A stretch of DNA of 64,000 nt, from assembly GCF_041438805.1 (NCBI RefSeq), contig NZ_CP109190.1, positions 4,402,001 to 4,466,000 of the forward strand, given 5' to 3'. The position numbers and the translations under genes were made by a program. Positions 37,233 to 45,997 of this stretch are shown piece by piece (the first letter of the stretch is position 1; each line of letters begins with the position of its first letter). Below the pieces are notes generated by a model, which saw only the letters and a list, made by a program, of their open reading frames with translations, had not been told where the DNA came from and searched no databases. The DNA comes from Streptomyces sp. NBC_01707. Lineage in GTDB: Bacteria; Actinomycetota; Actinomycetes; Streptomycetales; Streptomycetaceae.

Positions 37233-37613
37233 TCAACCCTCCGCGATCACCACGGCCGACGCCACCCCCGCGTCGTGGCTCAACGAGACGTGCCAGTGCT
37301 GTACGCCCAGCTCGGCCGCGCGCGCGGCGACCGTGCCGACGACGCGCAGCCGGGGCTGCCCGCTGTCCTCGACGAACACCTCGGCATCCGTCCACAGCAG
37401 ATTGCCGGGCGCCCCCAGCGCCTTGGCGATGGCCTCCTTGGCGGCGAACCTGGCGGCCAGCGAGGCGATCCCCCGCCGCTCGCCGTTGGGCAGCAGCAAC
37501 TCGCTGTCCAGGAACAGCCGCTGAGCCAGATGCGGCGTACGCCGCAGCGCCGCGTCGAACCGTTCGATCTCCGCCACATCGATCCCGACCCCGATGATCA
37601 CGCGCTCACTCAC
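37233..37613 (-). CDS. acpS: Holo-[acyl-carrier-protein] synthase
   Basis: 126 residues. Transfers phosphopantetheine from CoA to ACP. Metal ligands in VGIDVAEIERF (Asp12) and FAAKEAIAKALG; the C-terminal VSLSHDAGVASAVVI block is typical. GTG 37613 is used; no clear ribosome-binding site, and it begins 9 bp beyond the glmS stop, so coupling to glmS is likely. Followed by nnr after 4 bp. Confidence 0.96.
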   Translation of the reverse strand: MSERVIIGVGIDVAEIERFDAALRRTPHLAQRLFLDSELLLPNGERRGIASLAARFAAKEAIAKALGAPGNLLWTDAEVFVEDSGQPRLRVVGTVAARAAELGVQHWHVSLSHDAGVASAVVIAEG

Positions 37614-37622
37614 TCATTCCGT

Positions 37623-39470
37623 TCACTCGACCGTCACGGACTTCGCCAGATTGCGCGGCTGGTCCACCTCGTTGCCGCGGGCGGTGGCCAGTTCGCAGGC
37701 GAAGACCTGCAACGGCACGGTTGCCACCAGTGGCTGAAGCAGCGTAGGCGTAGCGGGGATCCAGATCAGATGGTCGGCGTACGGAACGACCGCCTCGTCG
37801 CCCTCCTCCGCGATGACGACGGTGCGAGCGCCTCGGGCCCGGATCTCCTGGATGTTCGACACGATCTTCTCGTGGAGCACCGACCGGCCGCGCGGCGACG
37901 GCACGACCACCACGACCGGCAGATCGTTCTCGATGAGCGCGATCGGTCCGTGCTTGAGCTCACCCGCGGCAAAGCCCTCGGCGTGCATGTACGCGAGTTC
38001 CTTGAGCTTCAACGCGCCTTCGAGCGCCACCGGGTAACCCACATGGCGCCCGAGGAAGAGGACGGTGTCCTGGTCCGCCAGCGAGCGGGCCAGCTCACGC
38101 ACCGGCTCCATCGTCTCCAGGACCCGTTCGACCTGCCCCGGCACCTCGGAGAGCTGACGGACGACGGTCCGGATCTCGTCGCCCCACTTCGTGCCGCGGG
38201 TCTGGCCGAGATACAGCGCGACGAGATAGCAGGCGACGAGCTGCGTCAGGAACGCCTTGGTCGAGGCGACGGCGACCTCCGGCCCGGCGTGCGTGTACAG
38301 CACCGCGTCGGACTCACGCGGAATGGTCGACCCGTTCGTATTGCAGATGGCGAGGACCTTCGCCCCCTGCTCGCGGGCGTGCCGCAGAGCCATCAGCGTG
38401 TCCATCGTCTCCCCGGACTGGGAGATCGCGATGACGAGGGTGCGCTGGTCGAGGATCGGGTCGCGGTAGCGGAACTCGCTGGCGAGCTCCGTCTCGCAGG
38501 GCAGCCGGGTCCAGTGCTCGATGGCGTACTTGGCGATCATCCCGGCGTGGAACGCGGTCCCGCACGCGACGATGACGACCTTGTCGACCTCCCGGAGCAC
38601 GTGCGGCGGGATGCGCACCTCGTCGAGGTGGAGCGAGCCCGCGCGGTCGATGCGGCCCAGCAGGGTGTCGGCGACCGCCCTCGGCTGCTCGGAGATCTCC
38701 TTGAGCATGAAGTAGTCGTAGCCGCCCTTCTCGGCCGCGGAAGCGTCCCAGTCCACGTGGTACTTGCGGACGTCGGCGGGCTGCCCGTCGAAGTCGGTGA
38801 CGGTGACGGACTCCCGTCGCAGCTCGACCACCTGATCCTGCCCCAGCTCGATCGCGGACCGGGTGTGCGCGATGAACGCGGCCACATCGGAGGCCAGAAA
38901 CGCCTCCCCCTCCCCGACCCCGACCACCAGCGGCGAGTTCCGCCGGGCCCCGACCACCACATCCGGCTCGTCGGCATGCACGGCCACCAGGGTGAACGCC
39001 CCTTCCAGCTGCCGGCAGACCTGCCGCATCGCCTCCGCCGGATCGCCGCTCGACGAGTAGGCCTCGGCGAGCAGATGGGCGACGACCTCGGTGTCGGTCT
39101 CGGACGCCAGCTCGTGGCCGCGCTCGGCGAGTTCGGCGCGCAGCGCGGCAAAGTTCTCGATGATGCCGTTGTGCACGACGGCGACGCGCCCCGCGTTGTC
39201 GAGATGCGGATGGGCATTGGCATCGGTGGGAGCGCCGTGGGTGGCCCAACGGGTGTGCCCGATGCCGGTGGTCCCGGCCGGAAGGGGCCGCTCCACCAGC
39301 GCCTTCTCCAGATTGACGAGCTTCCCGGCCTTCTTCACGGAAGCCAGCCCGCCGTCCGCGAGAACGGCGATGCCCGCGGAGTCGTATCCCCGGTATTCCA
39401 GGCGCTTGAGCCCGGCGACAACAACATCAAGCGCGGACTGCCCACCGACGTACCCGACGATTCCACACAT
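37623..39470 (-). CDS. glmS: Glutamine-fructose-6-phosphate aminotransferase (isomerizing)
   Basis: 615 residues. First step to UDP-GlcNAc. N-terminal Cys2 nucleophile of the glutaminase domain (MCGIVGYVGG, then EYRGYDSAG), two SIS domains (around AISQSGETMDTL and the later EGALKLKELAYMHAEG) and the standard C-terminal LAKSVTVE. ATG 39470 is fixed by Cys2; GAAAGGA lies 7-8 nt upstream. No glmS-ribozyme-like fold was seen in the leader. Operon glmS-acpS-nnr, with glmM elsewhere in the window. Confidence 0.97.
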   Translation of the reverse strand: MCGIVGYVGGQSALDVVVAGLKRLEYRGYDSAGIAVLADGGLASVKKAGKLVNLEKALVERPLPAGTTGIGHTRWATHGAPTDANAHPHLDNAGRVAVVHNGIIENFAALRAELAERGHELASETDTEVVAHLLAEAYSSSGDPAEAMRQVCRQLEGAFTLVAVHADEPDVVVGARRNSPLVVGVGEGEAFLASDVAAFIAHTRSAIELGQDQVVELRRESVTVTDFDGQPADVRKYHVDWDASAAEKGGYDYFMLKEISEQPRAVADTLLGRIDRAGSLHLDEVRIPPHVLREVDKVVIVACGTAFHAGMIAKYAIEHWTRLPCETELASEFRYRDPILDQRTLVIAISQSGETMDTLMALRHAREQGAKVLAICNTNGSTIPRESDAVLYTHAGPEVAVASTKAFLTQLVACYLVALYLGQTRGTKWGDEIRTVVRQLSEVPGQVERVLETMEPVRELARSLADQDTVLFLGRHVGYPVALEGALKLKELAYMHAEGFAAGELKHGPIALIENDLPVVVVVPSPRGRSVLHEKIVSNIQEIRARGARTVVIAEEGDEAVVPYADHLIWIPATPTLLQPLVATVPLQVFACELATARGNEVDQPRNLAKSVTVE

Positions 39471-39958
39471 AACGATCCTTTCGTGGTCGCCCTCCCCTCG
39501 CTTGGCATCGTCGCAGAAGGGGCGCTGGGCGGCCGGGATCACTCGTCGGCGGAGTCGCGGCAATCCTCTGCGGGCCGCAGCCCCAGGTCCGGTCCTCCTC
39601 CCGCGCCCATCGCCGAAGCTCTGCGATCCGCCGGCCCCTCAGACGCAGGCCTCGGACTCGGACCCGGCACCGTCGATCCGGTGCACCGGAGCCGGCCGCT
39701 CCGACGGTCCGCGGGGGAGAGACGGGCATCCCGATTCATCCGGCCGCGTCGTCGGAAACGGCGACGTCTGTGTGGCCCCGACGTGAGGTGAAGTCCCTCC
39801 GGTTCCGCGCATCGGACGGCTGGAGAACTCACCGCCGTACTGTCCGCGCAGGCTGCTAACCTCCGGTTCTTCGTTGTCTCACCCCGCCCGTCGTCGACAC
39901 GCCCGCGAGCCGTCCCGCACGCGAGCCCCCACCGGTCGCGTCCGCTCCGAGGACTGTC
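39471..39958. other. 488-bp region between glmS and a small hypothetical gene
   Basis: Contains the divergent upstream regions of glmS and the small gene at 39959. Open frames here lack ribosome-binding sites and family signatures. No DasR-like operator or known riboswitch was recognised. Confidence 0.5.
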
Positions 39959-40219
39959 ATGTCACAGACCAGCACCCTGATACGCGCGGAGTTCGACCTC
40001 TGCGCGAACATCCCCTCCCTCGCCGATCTGCGCACCTCCGTACTGAACAACGACTGGGAGTCGACCGAGGCGTACTTCGACTTCCTCGACCACGAGGACG
40101 ACCGGGCGATCGCATCGTCGGTGGTGACCGGCCTAAGCACCGCCGAGCGGTTCCTGGAGCAGGTCGGCCCACGCCCTCGCCCGGCGGCGGTCCGAAGCGC
40201 TGGACCCGGTCCGTGCTGA
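39959..40219 (+). CDS. Small hypothetical protein, possibly truncated
   Basis: 86 residues. The first ~68 (MSQTSTLIRAEFDLCANIPS onward) look like an ordinary soluble helical protein. The last 18 are Pro/Arg/Ala/Gly-rich and read like non-coding sequence, so the reading frame may have been cut by a deletion or frameshift. No family recognised; no clear ribosome-binding site, so the start is tentative. It marks the edge between core genes and the cutC-M81-ROK-ABC block. Confidence 0.5.
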   Translation: MSQTSTLIRAEFDLCANIPSLADLRTSVLNNDWESTEAYFDFLDHEDDRAIASSVVTGLSTAERFLEQVGPRPRPAAVRSAGPGPC

Positions 40220-40323
40220 GGTCGCTGCGGATCGGCCGTAGAGGCTGATCCCTGCGGCTGCACCCAGGGGCCCGGTGTCCACCACAGAGGTACGGACGCC
40301 GGCCCCTGCCGTCGGGGGCCGTC

Positions 40324-41079
40324 CTACCCCCTCGCGCCCACCGCCCGTCGCGCCTCGGCCACCACGTCGGGATCGGTCACGAAGTGGGTGTCCTGCTCGG
40401 CCGACGCACCCCCGGCGCCGAGCGGCACCCAACCGCCGCCACGCCGGGGCAGCGCCCGGGCCTTGGCGGATAGGTGGACGGCGGCGGCTCCGGCGGAGGT
40501 CAGGGCCGGGATGTCGGCGGGGCGCACCCCGCCGCCTGCCATCACCTGCACGCCGGGCGCGGCGGCGACCATCGCGGTGATCGCCGCCACCCCCTCGGCC
40601 GCGGTGGGGGCACCGCCCGAGGTGAGGACCCGGGTGAGGCCGAGCGAGGGCAGCAGTGCCGCGGCGGCCACCGGGTCGGCGGACTGGTCGATGGCGCGGT
40701 GCAGGGTGATGTCCACCGGGCGGCCCGAGGCGCGGGCCGCTTCGGCGAGCCTGGTGATCGCCACGGTGTCCAGGGCGCCGTCCGCGGTCAGCGCGCCGAT
40801 CACCACACCGGAGGCGCCCGAGGCGATGACGGACCGCACCTCGGCGGCCATCAGCGTGATCTCCTCCGCGTCATGGACGAAATCGCCGGGCCGGCACCTG
40901 ACCAGCACCTGCACCGGCAGCCCCTCCCCCGCGACCGCCTCCACGAGGGCCGCCGACGGGGTCAGGCCGCCCAGCTCCAGGGCGATGCAGAGCTCGACCC
41001 GGTCGGCGCCGTTCTCCCGGGCGGCGCGGGCACCGGCCGGTGAGGTGACGGCGATCTCCAGAGCGGGGTGTGCGGTCAC
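40324..41079 (-). CDS. cutC: CutC-family TIM-barrel protein
   Basis: 251 residues. Conserved CutC blocks EIAVTSPAGARAARENGADRVELC, RCRPGDFVHDAEE, TLHRAIDQ and VMAGGGVRP. The family was named for copper homeostasis in E. coli, but the biochemical role is unsettled. GTG 41079 overlaps the stop of the M81 gene by 4 nt, so it is translated by coupling. The link to peptide or sugar breakdown genes here suggests a catabolic rather than copper role (inferred). Confidence 0.9.
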   Translation of the reverse strand: MTAHPALEIAVTSPAGARAARENGADRVELCIALELGGLTPSAALVEAVAGEGLPVQVLVRCRPGDFVHDAEEITLMAAEVRSVIASGASGVVIGALTADGALDTVAITRLAEAARASGRPVDITLHRAIDQSADPVAAAALLPSLGLTRVLTSGGAPTAAEGVAAITAMVAAAPGVQVMAGGGVRPADIPALTSAGAAAVHLSAKARALPRRGGGWVPLGAGGASAEQDTHFVTDPDVVAEARRAVGARG

Positions 41080-42599
41080 TCGTCGTCCCCGGTCAGCGGC
41101 TGGTCGGAGGCGGGGATGATACGGGCCGACAGGTCCGGGTCGGCCATCTCGCGGTCGAAGGGGAACATCGGGCGGCGGATGCGGTGGTGGCCCAGACGTA
41201 CCAGGTCCTGGTCCACCCCGCCCGGGGTGAGCGCCATCTTCCAGCCGACCGACATGTCGAAGAGTTCGGGCTCCAGGTAACCGATCTTCACGATCACGAT
41301 GTCGGCACCGCGCGGGTCGAGGTCCAGGTCGGTGAAATCGTGCTCGTGGTGGTACGGCTTGCGGAGTCCGGTGAGAATCGCGTACACGCTGCCGACCCGG
41401 ATGACGACCTCGGTCCTGGCGTCACGGTCGCCGTGCCGAATGGCATGCACCACACCGGTCAGGGTGACCGGACCCGCGTGCCGGTCGTCCACCTCGGCGC
41501 CGGCGGTGACCGTGACGGTGGCGCCGACACCGGCGGCGACGGCGGTCTCGACGGCGGCAGGTCCGGGCACCGAGGCGTAGATGACGGTCGGTCCGTCGTC
41601 CTTCTGGAACTCCGGGCGGGTCAGCAACCGGGTCAGGCCCCAGGTCACGTCACCGGCGCCGCCGGCGGTCGGGTTGTCCCCGGTGTCGCTGATGAAGTAC
41701 GGGCGCCGGTCGGAGACCAGGGCCTCGTCCAGGATGCCGTCGAAGGTGCCGGTCGGGGCGACGAAGTCGAAGTCGTCGCGGACCTTCCAGAAACCCTGGG
41801 CCAGGCGCTCGGAGCCGGCCGACACGGCGGCCCGGTCGGTGCCGGTGACCACCACCACGGCGCGGTTGCGCGGTTCGTCGGCCCAGGCGTAGCCGACCCA
41901 TATCGCGGCGTCGATCACACCGTCCATGGCCTCGACCTCGTCCACGGCCGCGTACACGCTCCTGGCCGGCTCGATCCGGGTGGAGGTCTGCTCGCCGGCC
42001 AGCAGCACCGGCACCGGTACCCACGCCTTGACCGGACGGGGCGCACCGGAGACAAGCAGGTCCACCAGGTTGCGGACGGCCCGCTCCTTGGTCTCCATGT
42101 GGTCCTCGTGCGGGGCCATCCGGTAGCAGGTGATCAGGTCGCTGCCGTGGGCGAGTTCTCGGGAGACATTGCCGTGCAGGTCCATCGAGGTGGAGATGAT
42201 CACGTCGGGGCCGACGGTGGCGCGGATGCGCTCCAGCAGCACCGCCTCGGCGTCGTCGACGCCCTCCACGGTCATGGCGCCGTGGATGTCGTACCAGAGG
42301 CCGTCCGGCTCGGGCAGCGCGGCGAGCCGTTCGATCAGTTCGTCGGTCAACTCGGCCCAGGCGGCGGCGGTGACGGTGCCGCCCGGCAGCGACTTGCCGA
42401 CCAGGGCGCCGTGCCAGTCGGCCGCCTCGCGCAGTTCCTCACCGGGCGCGAGGAAGGGGTAACGGTCCAGCACCTCGGCGCCGCGCGAGGGGTGGAAGGC
42501 GGGGGCCTGGGTGCGGGCGGGAGAGAAGGTGGACGACTCGATGCCGAGTCCGGCGATGGCTATGACCGGGCGGGCTGCGGCGGTGCGGGATTGCGGCAT
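41076..42599 (-). CDS. M81-family (MlrC-like) metallopeptidase
   Basis: 507 residues. MlrC is the zinc-dependent hydrolase that completes microcystin degradation; homologues are thought to cleave small peptides or amides. Visible blocks are the N-terminal GLGIESSTFSP, DGLWYDIHGAMT, the metal motif SMDLHGNVS and YRMAPHEDHMET. ACGAGGAG lies 5-6 nt before the ATG. Second gene of ROK repressor-M81-cutC, transcribed away from the ABC transporter it may serve. Confidence 0.93.
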   Translation of the reverse strand: MPQSRTAAARPVIAIAGLGIESSTFSPARTQAPAFHPSRGAEVLDRYPFLAPGEELREAADWHGALVGKSLPGGTVTAAAWAELTDELIERLAALPEPDGLWYDIHGAMTVEGVDDAEAVLLERIRATVGPDVIISTSMDLHGNVSRELAHGSDLITCYRMAPHEDHMETKERAVRNLVDLLVSGAPRPVKAWVPVPVLLAGEQTSTRIEPARSVYAAVDEVEAMDGVIDAAIWVGYAWADEPRNRAVVVVTGTDRAAVSAGSERLAQGFWKVRDDFDFVAPTGTFDGILDEALVSDRRPYFISDTGDNPTAGGAGDVTWGLTRLLTRPEFQKDDGPTVIYASVPGPAAVETAVAAGVGATVTVTAGAEVDDRHAGPVTLTGVVHAIRHGDRDARTEVVIRVGSVYAILTGLRKPYHHEHDFTDLDLDPRGADIVIVKIGYLEPELFDMSVGWKMALTPGGVDQDLVRLGHHRIRRPMFPFDREMADPDLSARIIPASDQPLTGDDE

Positions 42600-42622
42600 G
42601 GCTCCTCGTAGGGGGTGGAGTG

Positions 42623-43843
42623 TCAGGCGTGGCGGGGCGCCGGGGCACGGAACGGGTCGGTGCCGCCGACCTCGCGCAGGGCCACGCTCAGGGCTCGCTG
42701 CAGGGCGAACTGCCCGGCACCGACCAGTCCGGCGTCGGCGCCCAGGCTGGCCCGCTCGATGGTGAGGTGTTCGGTGACCAGCGGATGGCAGCTCTCGTAG
42801 AGCTGGCTGCGCACGGCGGCTACGAACGGCTCCAGGGTGGAGAGGATGCCGCCGAGATAGACGGCGTCCGGGTTGAAGAAGTTGACGTTGGTCGCGAGCA
42901 CTTGGCCCAGGTAGTCGCCGGCCCTGCGGACCGCGCGAGTCGCTTCCGGGTCCGCGTCGACGGCCAACCGGGCCACGTCCTCGGTGCTGCTGACGTCGGC
43001 CCCGCGCTCGCGCAGGATGCGGACCAGGGCGGCACCGGAGGCCACGGTCTCCAGACAGCCGGTGTTCCCGCAGGAACAGGGGATGTCGGCGCCGCCGTCG
43101 ATCCGGATATGGGTGATGTCACCGGCCGCGCCGGTGGCGCCCCGGTAGAGACGTCCGTCGGCGATGACCCCGGCGCCGATCGCGGAGCCGATCTTCACCA
43201 TGATCGCCTGCCGGTGTTCGGCGGGCCGTACGGTGTGCTCGCCGACCGCCATGCAGTTGGCGTCGTTGTCCACGGCGGCCGGGACCCCGAACCGTTCCTC
43301 CAGCCAGGCGGTGACCGGGAAACGGTTCCAACCCGGCATCCGGGACGGCAGGACCACCGAGCCCGACGCGATGTCCACCGGTCCGGGCAGCGAGAGCCCG
43401 ACCCCGCGCAGGTAGCCGCGACCGCGCTGCTCGGCCAACGCCTCCAGGGTCTCGGCGAGCCGGGGCAGGGCCGCCTCCGGGCCGTCGGCGATCACGAAGG
43501 GGACGGTCGAGACATCGGTGAGACCGCCGCCGGGCAGCACCACACCGATCCGGGCATGGCGGCCGCCGAGATCGGCGGCGACGGCGAACTCGTCGTTGCC
43601 TCCCAGTCTCAGCGCCTTGCGGGGGCGCCCCCCGGTGGAGGACTGGGTGCCCTCCTCGGCGATCAGCCCGCGCTCCACCAGATGGGCCACGGTGAGAGAG
43701 ATGGTGGAGGCCGCGGCCCCCAGCAGCCCGGCGAGTTCGGCGCGTGACGAGGCCTGGCCCGATGCCACGAGTTCCAGGACCCGAGCGGCGAGGGCCGGAG
43801 TGCTTTTCATGGCCTTGCGGTCCCCTGCACTTATTCCAGTCAT
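42623..43843 (-). CDS. ROK-family transcriptional repressor
   Basis: 406 residues. An N-terminal winged helix-turn-helix (about 15-75, with SRAELAGLLGAAASTISLTVA) is joined to a ROK sugar-binding domain with DLGGRHARIG and the zinc motif CSCGNTGCLE, preceded by GDITHI. Such proteins sense a sugar and repress adjacent transport genes. The ATG at 43843 and an in-frame ATG at 43810 are both possible. The upstream region carries palindromes and tandem repeats shared with the divergent transporter promoter. Confidence 0.92.
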   Translation of the reverse strand: MTGISAGDRKAMKSTPALAARVLELVASGQASSRAELAGLLGAAASTISLTVAHLVERGLIAEEGTQSSTGGRPRKALRLGGNDEFAVAADLGGRHARIGVVLPGGGLTDVSTVPFVIADGPEAALPRLAETLEALAEQRGRGYLRGVGLSLPGPVDIASGSVVLPSRMPGWNRFPVTAWLEERFGVPAAVDNDANCMAVGEHTVRPAEHRQAIMVKIGSAIGAGVIADGRLYRGATGAAGDITHIRIDGGADIPCSCGNTGCLETVASGAALVRILRERGADVSSTEDVARLAVDADPEATRAVRRAGDYLGQVLATNVNFFNPDAVYLGGILSTLEPFVAAVRSQLYESCHPLVTEHLTIERASLGADAGLVGAGQFALQRALSVALREVGGTDPFRAPAPRHA

Positions 43844-43847
43844 GTAC

Positions 43848-43858
43848 GAAGTAACTTC
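43848..43858. repeat. GAAGTAACTTC palindrome near the ROK repressor start
   Basis: Perfect 5-bp arms around one central base, next to the repressor start. AGTTACTT, part of the same motif read on either strand, recurs at 44015-44022. These are candidate repressor half-sites. Confidence 0.4.
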
Positions 43859-43950
43859 CGCAATGGTGTGTGTGGCGAGAGACGATACGCCCGCACTTGG
43901 CGCGGGGGAACAGCCTCGCGAAGGAAGTGGGCCGATCCCGAAACCCCATC

Positions 43951-43970
43951 AATCCACCCAAATCCACCCA
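43951..43970. repeat. Exact tandem 10-bp repeats in the ROK/ABC intergenic region
   Basis: AATCCACCCA occurs twice in a row. On each side lies one copy of AAGTGGG(C/T)CGATC (near 43924 and 43974). The arrangement is typical of operator clusters in divergent regulatory regions. Confidence 0.5.
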
Positions 43971-44129
43971 ATGAAGTGGGTCGATCGGAGTGAGGGGACT
44001 TTTTTCGGTGACGCAGTTACTTACTTTTTACTAATTCTTGTTTGTTTCTTCGGAGTGTCCGGCGTTAGCTGTCGTGAACGCAGTGCCGGTCCTGGGACAC
44101 ACAGGGGCCCATTCACTCTGAGGAGAGTC

Positions 44130-45947
44130 ATGTTCCTTGCTCACACGGCGAACAGCCGCCGCTGGGCCCTCGTCGCGGGCGCCGCTGTCACCGCGGGTGC
44201 TCTGCTGACCGGCTGTTCCGGCGGCGGCACGTCGTCGTCCGCGTCCGGCTCTTCGGACACCATCAACTACGCGCTGCCGGCCAACTTCACGCCGAACTGG
44301 ATTCTCCCGATCGGCACCGCCGCGCACCTGAACACCAACAACTCCTCCATATCCCAGTCCCTCTGGGAGCCGCTGATCGCGTACGACGGCTCCACCGGCA
44401 AGGTCGGCTGGAACAAGGACAACTCGCTGGCCACCGCCGCCGACTTCGCCAAGGACAGCAAGAGCGTCACGATCACGCTCGGCGACCGGAAGTGGAGCGA
44501 CGGCAAGCAGATCACCTCCCGCGACGTGGAGTTCTGGTTCAACCTGGTCAAGGCCAACAAGGCCGACTGGGCCAGCTACAGCCCGGGCAAGGCGCCGGAC
44601 AACTGGACCTCGCTGAAGATCGTCGACGACACGCACTTCACCCTCACCTTCGACCGTGCGTACAACCAGCAGTGGATGCTCGCCAACGAGTTGAGCATGA
44701 TCCGTCCGATGCCGCAGCACGTCTGGGACAAGACCGGCGACTCGGACGCCGTGTCGGACCTCGACCGCACCCCTGCGGGCGCCAAGAAGGTCTGGTCGTA
44801 CCTGAACGACGCGGCCAAGAAGATCTCCGGCTACGCCACCGACCCGCTCTGGAAGACGGTCAGCGGCCCGTACACCATCAAGTCGTTCTCCACGGCCGGC
44901 AAGGTCAACCTGACCGCCAACGCCGCGTACGACGGCGGTGGCAAGGCCAACATCAAGAACGTGAACCTGCTGCCGTTCACCACCACGGACGCCGAGGAGA
45001 ACGCCCTCCGGGCCGGCACGGTCGACTACGGCTACATCAACGCCACCAACCTCAGCCAGGAGTCGTCCTTCACCTCCAAGGGCTACGCGGTGAAGCCGTG
45101 GTCGGGCTGGGCCATCACCTACATGCCCTACAACTTCAACAACCCGGCCATGGGCGCGGTCTTCAAGCAGCTCTACGCCCGCCAGGCGATCCAGATGTCG
45201 GTGGATCAGACCACCCTCTCCAAGGTCGTCTTCAACGGCACCGCGGTCCCCACCTACGGCCCGATCCCGCAGGGCCAGAGCTCGTCCTTCGTCTCGTCGG
45301 ACCAGAAGAACAACCCGTACCCGTTCTCCACCGCCAAGGCGAAGGAGCTGCTGACCGGCCACGGCTGGACCGAGCAGGGCGGCACCATGGTGTGCACCGA
45401 CCCGGGCACCGGAGACAGCCAGTGCGGCGCCGGCGTGGACAAGGGCACCAAGTTCCGGATGCAGGTGCTCTCGCAGTCCGGTTCCACCGTGACCGACAAC
45501 ATGATGAGCGCCCTGCAGTCGTCGTTCGCCAAGACCGGCATCGACTTCTCCATCAAGACCGCCCCGGTCAACTCGGTCCTCGCGCAGTCCGGCCAGTGCA
45601 AGGCCGACGACGCCGGCTGCAAGTGGCAGCTGTCGTTCTTCGGCACCGCGGGCAGCTGGTACTTCCCGGCCTACCCGAGCGGTGACTCCCTCTTCGCCAC
45701 CGGCGGCGGCTCCAACTTCGGCAGCTACAGCAACCCCGACGTGGACAAGCTGATCACCCAGACCACCACGTCAGCCTCCGACGAGGCGGTGCAGCAGTAC
45801 AGCGCCGCCCTGGCCAAGGACCTTCCGGTCATCTGGCTGCCGGAGCCGGACTACCAGGTCTCCGTGGTCAAGAAGGGCCTGGACGGCTTCGCCCAGGACT
45901 CGCTCGCCAACTTCCACCCCGCCATGTGGAAGTGGACCACCAAGTGA
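44130..45947 (+). CDS. ABC transporter substrate-binding lipoprotein (oligopeptide/dipeptide type)
   Basis: 605 residues. Signal peptide with lipobox LLTGC (Cys29), a short Ser/Gly linker, then the SBP_bac_5 fold. ATG 44130 has GAGGAGAG a few nt upstream. Members bind peptides but also nickel, oligosaccharides and muropeptides. Context (ROK regulator, ROK kinase, M81 hydrolase) favours an amino-sugar- or glycopeptide-like ligand, but this is inferred. First gene of a five-gene plus-strand operon; a hairpin follows its stop. Confidence 0.94.
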   Translation: MFLAHTANSRRWALVAGAAVTAGALLTGCSGGGTSSSASGSSDTINYALPANFTPNWILPIGTAAHLNTNNSSISQSLWEPLIAYDGSTGKVGWNKDNSLATAADFAKDSKSVTITLGDRKWSDGKQITSRDVEFWFNLVKANKADWASYSPGKAPDNWTSLKIVDDTHFTLTFDRAYNQQWMLANELSMIRPMPQHVWDKTGDSDAVSDLDRTPAGAKKVWSYLNDAAKKISGYATDPLWKTVSGPYTIKSFSTAGKVNLTANAAYDGGGKANIKNVNLLPFTTTDAEENALRAGTVDYGYINATNLSQESSFTSKGYAVKPWSGWAITYMPYNFNNPAMGAVFKQLYARQAIQMSVDQTTLSKVVFNGTAVPTYGPIPQGQSSSFVSSDQKNNPYPFSTAKAKELLTGHGWTEQGGTMVCTDPGTGDSQCGAGVDKGTKFRMQVLSQSGSTVTDNMMSALQSSFAKTGIDFSIKTAPVNSVLAQSGQCKADDAGCKWQLSFFGTAGSWYFPAYPSGDSLFATGGGSNFGSYSNPDVDKLITQTTTSASDEAVQQYSAALAKDLPVIWLPEPDYQVSVVKKGLDGFAQDSLANFHPAMWKWTTK

Positions 45948-45949
45948 GC

Positions 45950-45990
45950 CCGGTCGGTGACCACGCGTACCACTGAGCCGAAGCGACCGG
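45950..45990 (+). other. Hairpin between substrate-binding protein and permease genes
   Basis: CCGGTCG (45950-45956) pairs with CGACCGG (45984-45990). Such hairpins after binding-protein genes often stabilise the upstream mRNA or attenuate the downstream part, giving an excess of binding protein; this role is inferred. Confidence 0.45.
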
Positions 45991-45997
45991 AAAACAC

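Noticed and set aside
39471..39700. glmS ribozyme or DasR operator before glmS
   Set aside because: No ribozyme core-like pairing and no palindromic GTCTAGAC-type site was found.
43518..44129. Upstream extension of the substrate-binding protein frame to 43518
   Set aside because: It overlaps the divergent repressor gene; the ATG at 44130 has a good ribosome-binding site directly followed by a signal peptide with lipobox.
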